Below, in pieces: positions 6,345 to 10,146 of a DNA stretch of 10,146 nucleotides. The stretch is from Candidatus Woesearchaeota archaeon. GTDB taxonomy: Archaea > Nanobdellota > Nanobdellia > Woesearchaeales > UBA11576. The stretch's first letter is position 1; every line of letters begins with the position of its first letter. The notes below the pieces were generated by a model. It did not search any database, was not told the DNA's origin, and saw only the letters and a program-made list of their open reading frames with translations. Made by a program: the position numbers and the translations under genes. The stretch covers positions 1 to 10,146 of the forward strand of contig JAUVBP010000029.1 in assembly GCA_030591125.1 (NCBI GenBank), written 5' to 3'.

Positions 6345-6890
6345 TCAGGCCTTTTTTGCCAGCTTTTTCAGGTCTTCGACCAGCTGTTCAAGACACTTTT
6401 CCATCTGTTCTTCGCTTTTTGTCCCTGTACAGACTATCTTTCCATTGGAGAACAATAAGAAACTTGCATGGAACGGATGTCTTATCTTGTACACCAGACC
6501 AGGAAACTGCTCTGGTTCGTATTCAGTATTTCTAAGTTTCATTGCAAGTTCATTTAAATTAAGATCAAAGCCCAATTGGCCTGATCCGACTAAATTTTGG
6601 ATTTTAAGTGCTGGTTCTATTGTTATTTTGACACCCACTTTCTTAAGAAAATCAATGATCCTACAGATAGCTTTTTTTGCGCCCGCGATATCCTTTGCAC
6701 CTGTGCAGACTATTTTACCTGATGTAAACAACAAGGCCGATGTTTTTGGTTCCTTTATTCTCATGACTACGCCAGGAAACTGCTCAGGATTATACTCTAC
6801 ATTCAATAATGTAGATGCAATTTTCTCTAGATCTAATTTATGCTCAAAATCTGTTGTAACAACAAGATTGACTACCTTTATATTTACCAT
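6345..6890 (-). CDS. tbp: TATA-box-binding protein
   Basis: 181 residues. TBP binds the TATA box and with TFB recruits RNA polymerase. The two direct repeats of the TBP saddle are plain: YNPEQFPG (33-40) and GKIVCTG (58-64) in the first, YEPEQFPG (124-131) and GKIVCTG (150-156) in the second. The frame is open 35 codons further up to an ATG at 6995, but I start at ATG 6890. Archaeal TBPs begin at MVNIKVVN, the length of about 180 is normal, GTGAT lies 3 bases before this ATG, and an A/T-rich box at 6907-6917 lies about 23 bases before it. The upstream ATG would lie at the edge of a repeated insertion-like sequence. The C-terminus ends LKKLAKKA, without the acidic tail of many archaeal TBPs. 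Confidence 0.96.
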   Translation of the reverse strand: MVNIKVVNLVVTTDFEHKLDLEKIASTLLNVEYNPEQFPGVVMRIKEPKTSALLFTSGKIVCTGAKDIAGAKKAICRIIDFLKKVGVKITIEPALKIQNLVGSGQLGFDLNLNELAMKLRNTEYEPEQFPGLVYKIRHPFHASFLLFSNGKIVCTGTKSEEQMEKCLEQLVEDLKKLAKKA

Positions 6891-6906
6891 ATTATCACAA
6901 TTGACA

Positions 6907-6917
6907 GGTATTTTAAC
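6907..6917 (-). promoter_or_regulatory. Candidate TATA box of tbp
   Basis: Minus-strand GTTAAAATACC is centred about 23 bases before ATG 6890. Another candidate, ACATTTATCG near 6950, would give a leader of about 30 bases and suits the GTGAT ribosome site better. I cannot choose between them. Confidence 0.35.
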
Positions 6918-6995
6918 ATGCAATACCCCGGAATATGATGACTGACGATAAATGTTTCGGTTTTCTTGCCCAGCCATACTCTGCTCTGATGTCAT

Positions 6996-7071
6996 GAAAA
7001 TGACCTGCTCCCCAACCTGGATGCCCAGGTACAGAAAATGACCTGCTCCCCAACCTGAAAGTTAGGGTACA
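6996..7071. repeat. Tandem repeat, two 38-bp units
   Basis: Units at 6996-7033 and 7034-7071. The first 24 bases are identical (starting GAAAATGACCTGCTCCCC) and both end in AGG-(T)-TACA with a variable middle of about 8 bases. Unit 1 also has a 6-bp palindromic stem ACCTGG/CCAGGT (7015-7030). The motif TGACCTGCTCCCCAA resembles ends of some insertion sequences. Confidence 0.85.
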
Positions 7072-7140
7072 CAAAATCAAAGATTTTGGTACCAAAGAAT
7101 CTATAAGGATTCTTTGTGTATCTCTTGGGGAGTTGGTCGA
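7039..7140. mobile_element. Possible relic or miniature insertion element
   Basis: The start of repeat unit 2 (TGACCTGCTCCCCAAC at 7039-7054) has an inverted partner at 7124-7140: the reverse complement reads TCGACCAACTCCCCAAG. Twelve of the 14 bases in GACCnnCTCCCCAA agree. The 100 bases between hold only two small hairpins (CAAAATC/GATTTTG at 7072-7088 and a 9-bp stem 7093-7101/7108-7116) and no coding frame. No target-site duplication is evident, so this may be two ends left by a deleted element, or chance similarity. Confidence 0.3.
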
Positions 7141-7141
7141 C

Positions 7142-7241
7142 CAGAAAAGTCTGAATCTACGACCTGAATACTCAAAAATATTCGATTTTTGGCATGTTAC
7201 GGCTCTTCGATCCGAAACAGGTCGTAGCACGGACTTTTCTG
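7142..7241. repeat. 100-bp imperfect inverted repeat downstream of hpt
   Basis: CAGAAAAGTC (7142-7151) pairs with 7232-7241 and CTACGACCTG (7157-7166) with 7218-7227, two perfect 10-bp stems separated by a 5/4-base internal loop. The 51 bases inside hold two more hairpins: 7 bp (7173-7179/7185-7191) and 4 bp (TTCG/CGAA, 7206-7216). The outer arm begins 8 bases after the hpt stop, so it could form in the hpt mRNA 3' end. It contains no coding frame. No flanking direct repeat was found. Confidence 0.65.
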
Positions 7242-7248
7242 AGAATCA

Positions 7249-7890
7249 TCATTCCTTATACACGCCGACAAATGGAAGGTTTCTCAGGCGATTATCATAG
7301 TCAAGACCATAGCCTATGACAAACATGTTCGGTATGCTGAAACCTATGTAATCTATAGGGACGTAAAGGTTGTGCTCAGAAGGCTTGTCCAGGAATGTCA
7401 CCAACTTGACAGACTTAGGCCCCTTGTGCTTGAGAAGTCCGTTTATCATGAAGTCGATCGTGTTGCCTGTCTCGACAATGTCTTCAACAAGCAGGACATG
7501 TTTCCCTTTTACAGACCTGCTGAAATCCTTGTGTATCTTGACTTCTCCGGAAGAGCTTGTCCCCCCACCATAGGTCTCGACCTTCATGGTCTCTGTCTCC
7601 ATCGGGACCCGCAAGAGCTCACCAAGATCCTTTGAAAAAGGCAGCGCTCCATTGAGAAGAGGGGTGACGACAACAGTCTCTCCAGGACTCATGATCCTCT
7701 TATAATCATCGCTGATCCAGCTCGCGAGCTGTGCCACGCACAAGTCCCGCTCTTCCTGGGACACGATCATCCCTGTGATATGAGGCTCATCTTCAGGGAG
7801 CATCATCCCCTGATATCGTTCAAATGGGACAGGCCGGAGGTCTGACTCAGTCATATCAGTCCTGTCTGAGAATAGGAATTCGCTGGCCAT
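7249..7890 (-). CDS. hpt: Hypoxanthine/guanine-type phosphoribosyltransferase
   Basis: 213 residues. The enzyme salvages a purine base by joining it to PRPP to give the nucleotide, in the cytoplasm. The PRPP-binding loop VLLVEDIVETGNT is at 132-144. The flexible loop ETYGGGTSSSGEVKI (105-119) precedes it, and VTFLDKPS (164-171) and the purine-site segment IGFSIPNMFVIGYGLDYDNRLRNLPFVGVYK (in two parts, 182-212) follow, all as in bacterial-type HPRT. It exceeds the usual 180 or so residues because of an N-terminal part of about 35 residues. I keep ATG 7890 because a TATA box at 7911-7917 lies about 24 bases upstream, as for a leaderless mRNA; ATG 7806 or 7803 are alternatives with no clear signal. 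Substrate choice between hypoxanthine, guanine and xanthine is not decided. Confidence 0.93.
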   Translation of the reverse strand: MASEFLFSDRTDMTESDLRPVPFERYQGMMLPEDEPHITGMIVSQEERDLCVAQLASWISDDYKRIMSPGETVVVTPLLNGALPFSKDLGELLRVPMETETMKVETYGGGTSSSGEVKIHKDFSRSVKGKHVLLVEDIVETGNTIDFMINGLLKHKGPKSVKLVTFLDKPSEHNLYVPIDYIGFSIPNMFVIGYGLDYDNRLRNLPFVGVYKE

Positions 7891-7910
7891 ATCATCAGGG
7901 TATAGGGCTC

Positions 7911-7917
7911 ATTTAAA
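7911..7917 (-). promoter_or_regulatory. TATA box of hpt
   Basis: Minus-strand CTTTAAAT centred about 24 bases before ATG 7890. It lies back to back with the tRNA promoter at 7954-7964, so the two promoters share a 110-bp intergenic stretch. Confidence 0.5.
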
Positions 7918-7953
7918 GAGTTTTAGAGTCCCGAATAGGTCATTACAACAAAA

Positions 7954-7964
7954 CCTTTAAAAAT
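7954..7964 (+). promoter_or_regulatory. TATA box of the tRNA unit
   Basis: AAAACCTTTAAAAAT (7950-7964) matches the layout of the rps6e promoter. Transcription should start near 7982-7986, about 17 bases before the first tRNA-like 5' end (8002). Confidence 0.55.
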
Positions 7965-7989
7965 CAGGTATTTTTCCTATAATCTCTAA

Positions 7990-8016
7990 TTGGGCATAGA
8001 CGCTCCTGTGGTGTAG
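7990..8016 (+). repeat. 27-bp direct repeat, copy 1
   Basis: Identical to 8101-8127 at a distance of 111 bp. It comprises 12 bases of tRNA leader (TTGGGCATAGAC) and the first 15 bases of tRNA-Glu (GCTCCTGTGGTGTAG). The identity stops sharply on both sides. Confidence 0.95.
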
Positions 8017-8088
8017 TCGCGGCAACTGGTTACGCGCGGTTGACACGCAAAGCCAAGGACCCTATCACTTTGCTCAAGGGTCCGAGCA
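8002..8088 (+). ncRNA. tRNA-like cloverleaf or tRNA-Glu pseudogene
   Basis: The first 15 bases are those of the downstream tRNA-Glu; the rest is unrelated. It can still fold like a cloverleaf. GCTC (8002-8005) pairs with GAGC (8084-8087), followed by an A as discriminator. Three hairpins lie inside: CGCG/CGCG (8018-8021/8033-8036), GGTT/AGCC (8038-8041/8051-8054) and a 7-bp stem (8057-8063/8077-8083). There is no TTCRA T loop, the acceptor is only 4 bp, and no valid anticodon arm is evident, so it is not a normal tRNA. An alternative 7-bp stem (8069-8075/8084-8090) competes with the last hairpin and the acceptor. It may be a decayed duplicate, or a leader RNA made with tRNA-Glu. Confidence 0.35.
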
Positions 8089-8100
8089 AAAAGAAATATT

Positions 8101-8127
8101 TTGGGCATAGACGCTCCTGTGGTGTAG
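8101..8127 (+). repeat. 27-bp direct repeat, copy 2
   Basis: Copy attached to the intact tRNA-Glu: leader 8101-8112 and tRNA bases 1-15 at 8113-8127. Confidence 0.95.
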
Positions 8128-8152
8128 CCCGGCCAATCATCTCGCCCTCTCG

Positions 8153-8169
8153 AGGCATGTGCCAGAGTA
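8153..8169 (+). other. tRNA intron 1, position 37/38 (17 bases)
   Basis: Ideal bulge-helix-bulge: anticodon stem as outer helix, 3-base bulge TAA (8168-8170), central 4-bp helix CTCT (8147-8150) with AGAG (8164-8167), 3-base bulge CGA (8151-8153), inner hairpin GGC/GCC. Cutting after the second base of each bulge gives the exact loop CTCTCGA. Confidence 0.92.
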
Positions 8170-8190
8170 AGGCGAGGACTCGGGTTCGAA

Positions 8191-8237
8191 TTTAAAGCTC
8201 CGCTTTAAGCCTCGGCAAAACGGAGTTTTGACGAACG
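8191..8237 (+). other. tRNA intron 2 in the T loop, position 59/60 (47 bases)
   Basis: A second ideal bulge-helix-bulge: T stem as outer helix, central 4-bp helix TTCG (8185-8188) with CGAA (8232-8235), bulges AAT (8189-8191) and CGT (8236-8238), and an 11-bp inner helix (8192-8202 with 8221-8231, two G-U pairs). Standard cutting leaves the 7-base T loop TTCGAAT. Without this removal the gene has no usable T arm. Confidence 0.9.
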
Positions 8238-8251
8238 TCCCGACGGGAGCA

Positions 8252-8263
8252 CTTTATTTTTCT
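8252..8263 (+). terminator. T-rich terminator after tRNA-Glu
   Basis: TTT-A-TTTTT directly after the discriminator base is a short archaeal termination tract. Further on, TCAGAGC (8272-8278) and GCTCTGA (8309-8315) can pair across a 30-base loop; no role is evident for this pair. Confidence 0.45.
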
Positions 8264-8326
8264 ATGATTCTTCAGAGCATCTTTCATAATACCCAAGACA
8301 TTCAAACAGCTCTGAGCCCTAGAAAG

Positions 8327-8336
8327 TTTTATAAAA
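8327..8336 (+). promoter_or_regulatory. TATA box of the 8379-8954 gene
   Basis: GAAAGTTTTATAAAAC (8322-8337). The expected start is near 8357-8360, giving a leader of about 20 bases without a Shine-Dalgarno. Confidence 0.5.
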
Positions 8337-8378
8337 CAAAGTTGCTCAAACAGGCACATATCTTATGTACCCGTCAAT

Positions 8379-8954
8379 ATGGTAAAAAAGACCAAAAGCC
8401 TCAATAACAAGAAGTTTGTGCTTGGAGCGCTGGCAGTGATAGTCATCCTGTTTGCCTTGTTCCAGTTCATCAGCTTGACAGAAAGATTTGATGTGATAGA
8501 GAGTGAACATTTCACTGAGACTCATCTCATCCCTTCTGGAGAGTATCTTTCTTACAATACTGAGTTCTGTGCCAGTAAGTTGAGTGACCTGGCTCATGAG
8601 TTCCATTTCCTTGAGAAAGATATGGCGCAACAGGAAAAGATTAAAGAGCAATTGAAGATGTTGCTCGAGATGGAAGACGAAGTGATAGAGATAGAGCAGA
8701 GAGAACTGTCTATCATCAGGGAAGAATTTGACACGTACAAGGTGCTTTGTGACCGATTTGACCAGCGACCTACAGCAGAATCATGCAACAGGTTCATCCA
8801 GGAAGCAGGATCTGAACTGGACCTGGCGCAGCAGAACACTCAAGCAGCAGTAGACGATAGATTTCTTGAGAAGCTGGAACAGAATACTCAGGACATCAGG
8901 AAAGCCAATAGGATATATGAAGGGCTGCAGGAATACTGTGAAAGCGTCATATAA
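8379..8954 (+). CDS. Membrane-anchored coiled-coil protein with four cysteines
   Basis: 191 residues from the first ATG of the frame. A basic N-terminus (MVKKTKSLNNKK) precedes one hydrophobic helix at about 13-32. By the positive-inside rule this places the remaining 160 residues outside the cytoplasm. That part is strongly helical, with a coiled coil around 65-120 (EKDMAQQEKIKEQLKMLLEM, then EIEQRELSIIREEF). Four cysteines (C64, C124, C136, C187) flank the helices and could form two disulfides in the exported domain. No catalytic motif is visible and I recognise no family. It stands alone between the tRNA unit and the convergent antiporter gene, 20 bases from the antiporter stop. A structural or envelope role is only a guess. 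Confidence 0.75.
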   Translation: MVKKTKSLNNKKFVLGALAVIVILFALFQFISLTERFDVIESEHFTETHLIPSGEYLSYNTEFCASKLSDLAHEFHFLEKDMAQQEKIKEQLKMLLEMEDEVIEIEQRELSIIREEFDTYKVLCDRFDQRPTAESCNRFIQEAGSELDLAQQNTQAAVDDRFLEKLEQNTQDIRKANRIYEGLQEYCESVI

Positions 8955-8974
8955 AACAGGAGTTATACTCTTTC

Positions 8975-9973
8975 TTAATCCATTATCTTTGGATTGCGTT
9001 TTATCATCCTTGTGATTATGAACGGAAATATTGTGGTTGTGAACAGAGCCATGATTATCAGGCTCGAGTATAGCTCTACAGACAGTAGATTGCTCCTGAA
9101 TGCTATCAGTGCCAATGCCATCTCTACAGCACCTCTGCTGTTCATGGCCCACCCTATCAAGTGAAGCTGTGTCCATTTGAATTTTGTCAGGGGTTTTGCA
9201 AGAAGGCTGCCTCCTAGTTTTCCGACGACTGCTATCACTATTATCAAAGACAATAGCTGAGGTTCGACTATCATCGCGTTCATGTCTAAGTGCGTGCCGA
9301 CTGAGATGAAAAAGAAAGGTATCACTAGCCAGACCAGCACATTCTCTGCCTTATCGATGATTGCGTGTTTTCGGCCTAAGCTCTGTTGGGCCAGCACTCC
9401 AAGAAAGAATGCAAGGATAGCACCACCGATCAGAAGATCCTCTTTGACATGTGCTTCCTTCAGCAGATAGGTCACCAACACAAAAAGTGAAAGTCCTATG
9501 ATATCATCGATTATGCCTGCTCCCATCATGGCAGCTCCGACTTTAGTCTTCAGTTTCTTGAGCTCCAGGAGAACCCTTGCTTTTGTAGCCTCTGCAGTGA
9601 TGCTCATGCAGACACCGACAATGAACGCAGTGATTGTAGGAAAACCCAGCAGACGGAATACTATGAAACCCAATGTGAAAGGGACAAAAGCTCCCAATAG
9701 AGCGATCACCAGGGCATCTTTCCTCTCTTTGTAGAGTGATTTCCAGGAGCTTTCCAATCCCGCCAAGAACATCAAGAAAATCAGCGCCACATCACCCAGC
9801 ATGAACAGGAACTCGATGTGCGGTTCGATAAGGATGCCTTTCAAGAATGGTATGTCCAGGACGAACCCGCATAAGAGCAGCGCGACAACATTGGATATCT
9901 TGAGTCTCTTACCTACTTTAGTGAATAAGTAAGCGATTGATAGGACCAAAACAAGAGTGAGTATGATATTCAT
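8975..9973 (-). CDS. CPA2-type Na+/H+ (or K+/H+) antiporter membrane domain
   Basis: 332 residues from ATG 9973. The frame is open 27 codons further, to 10054, but a TATA box at 9998-10007 lies about 29 bases before ATG 9973 and family members begin directly with the first membrane helix, so the longer form is unlikely. About 10-11 hydrophobic segments. Family marks: SITAEATKARVLLEL (124-138), the ion-binding pair in GAGIIDDIIG (D156, D157), IPFFFISVGTHLDM (218-231) and NSRGAVEMALALIA (278-291). The adjacent aspartates are typical of electrogenic CPA2 exchangers. It ends after the membrane domain, with no TrkA-N or other soluble control domain, and is somewhat shorter than the usual 380 or more residues. 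Role: exchange of monovalent cation for protons across the cytoplasmic membrane; the ion is not determined. Confidence 0.92.
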   Translation of the reverse strand: MNIILTLVLVLSIAYLFTKVGKRLKISNVVALLLCGFVLDIPFLKGILIEPHIEFLFMLGDVALIFLMFLAGLESSWKSLYKERKDALVIALLGAFVPFTLGFIVFRLLGFPTITAFIVGVCMSITAEATKARVLLELKKLKTKVGAAMMGAGIIDDIIGLSLFVLVTYLLKEAHVKEDLLIGGAILAFFLGVLAQQSLGRKHAIIDKAENVLVWLVIPFFFISVGTHLDMNAMIVEPQLLSLIIVIAVVGKLGGSLLAKPLTKFKWTQLHLIGWAMNSRGAVEMALALIAFRSNLLSVELYSSLIIMALFTTTIFPFIITRMIKRNPKIMD

Positions 9974-9982
9974 AAGAAGACA

Positions 9983-10003
9983 ATATACCTTTAAAAGGTA
10001 TAT
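9983..10003. promoter_or_regulatory. Perfect palindrome over the antiporter promoter
   Basis: ATATACCTTT (9983-9992), a single central A, then AAAGGTATAT (9994-10003). It overlaps the minus-strand TATA box and reaches towards the transcription start, the usual place for a repressor operator. It also overlaps a plus-strand TATA box, so one regulator could act on both divergent genes. Confidence 0.5.
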
Positions 10004-10007
10004 AAAT
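9998..10007 (-). promoter_or_regulatory. TATA box of the antiporter gene
   Basis: Minus-strand TTTATATACC, with the expected start near 9977 and hence an almost leaderless mRNA. Read on the plus strand the same bases (GGTATATAAA) could drive the gene starting at 10109, with a start near 10030. Confidence 0.55.
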
Positions 10008-10108
10008 GTTTCTCGTAGGAGGGAGTTCTTTTCTTCTGGAAGAAGATCTCGCAAAAACTGTATATCAAGAGATGATCAGGTATTCAGGAGGGGATCATTC
10101 ATCGTAAT

Positions 10109-10146
10109 ATGAATTATGACTACCTAAAAAAAGAAAGAGATTATAA
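10109..10146 (+). CDS. Start of a possible gene cut by the window end
   Basis: ATG 10109 opens a frame that stays open to the last base: MNYDYLKKERDY, then an incomplete codon. A purine-rich GGAGGGG lies at 10087-10093, which is 15-17 bases before the ATG and thus rather far for a Shine-Dalgarno. A plus-strand TATA box in the palindrome near 10000 would give a leader of about 80 bases. Twelve codons are too few to assign any function. The stretch 10008-10108 shows no other feature. Confidence 0.35.
   Translation, partial: MNYDYLKKERDY

Larger units (their letters stand above)
8113..8251 (+). tRNA. tRNA-Glu(CUC) with two introns
   Basis: Removing 8153-8169 and 8191-8237 leaves a 75-base tRNA-Glu. 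Acceptor GCTCCTG (8113-8119) pairs with CGGGAGC (8244-8250), discriminator A at 8251. The D arm is GTGTAG..GG..ATCAT, the anticodon stem TCGCC (8142-8146) pairs with GGCGA (8171-8175), and the loop CTCTCGA has anticodon CTC (8149-8151). The variable loop has four bases. The T stem TCGGG (8180-8184) pairs with CCCGA (8239-8243) around T loop TTCGAAT. It decodes GAG. CCA is not encoded. Both introns are bounded by bulge-helix-bulge motifs for the archaeal splicing endonuclease. The promoter is probably the one at 7954-7964, so the tRNA would be cotranscribed with the tRNA-like element before it. The body matches archaeal tRNA-Glu closely. Confidence 0.93.

Noticed and set aside
6891..6995. N-terminal extension of TBP from ATG 6995
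   Set aside because: It would give 35 residues unlike any TBP, and it overlaps the candidate promoter and the GTGAT site before ATG 6890.
6996..7071. CRISPR array
   Set aside because: Only two units, which are directly adjacent and share an end motif as well; there are no spacers of even length and no cas genes.
8030..8086. tRNA-Val(GAC) in the copy-1 region, because of the TTGACAC loop-like sequence
   Set aside because: The flanking stem has no proper partner: only four of five pairs form even with an assumed intron, the bulge-helix-bulge is irregular, and no T arm or matching acceptor follows.
8002..8100. Trans-spliced tRNA 5' half, as in Nanoarchaeum
   Set aside because: No tRNA-Glu anticodon region follows the shared 5' end and no separate 3' half is seen in the window. 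A whole-genome search would be needed to revive this.
9974..10054. Longer antiporter start at ATG 10054
   Set aside because: It would place the TATA box and the palindrome inside the coding region and add a polar extension that the family lacks.

Overview
The window is archaeal. It carries an archaeal TATA-binding protein, archaeal initiation factor 2 gamma next to ribosomal protein S6e, a tRNA-Glu interrupted by two introns with bulge-helix-bulge splice sites, and many start codons about 25 bases from a TATA box (leaderless or short-leader mRNAs). Promoters in the window often read AAAnCC followed by a T/A-rich TATA box. The lineage cannot be fixed from this window; short genes, several unrecognised proteins and heavy tRNA intron use would suit a DPANN-type archaeon, but that is a guess.

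Layout. 1-375 (+) is the 3' end of an unrecognised gene that overlaps, tail to tail, an unrecognised 188-residue gene on the minus strand (356-922). 960-1096 holds two adjacent perfect hairpins with T-rich ends. 1097-1813 (-) encodes a 238-residue protein with an HEISH metallopeptidase-like motif. 2021-2407 (+) is a small single-pass membrane protein whose stop lies 7 bases from that of the aIF2-gamma gene. 2415-4613 (-) is the translation operon rps6e-eif2g; S6e carries a long low-complexity Glu/Ala/Pro/Lys tail.

4771-5105 (+) is a promoter followed by about 250 bases that fold into a nested, branched RNA. There is no T-rich terminator before the major facilitator transporter at 5106-6296, so this looks like a long structured 5' leader, with a possible 30-codon leader peptide ending inside the first arm of the main stem. 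6345-6890 (-) is TBP. 6996-7241 holds a 38-bp tandem repeat with an insertion-sequence-like inverted partner, then a 100-bp imperfect inverted repeat. 7249-7890 (-) is a hypoxanthine/guanine-type phosphoribosyltransferase.

7955-8263 (+) is a tRNA transcription unit. It holds a duplicated 27-bp leader plus tRNA 5' end feeding a tRNA-like cloverleaf of unknown status, then a full tRNA-Glu(CUC) with introns at 37/38 and in the T loop at 59/60. 8379-8954 (+) is a membrane-anchored coiled-coil protein with four cysteines. 8975-9973 (-) is a CPA2-type cation/proton antiporter with a perfect palindrome over its promoter. A new gene may begin at 10109 (+).

The genes with known roles cover gene expression (TBP, aIF2-gamma, S6e, tRNA), purine salvage and transport. 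The least explained parts are the structured leader before the transporter, the tRNA-like duplication and the S6e tail.
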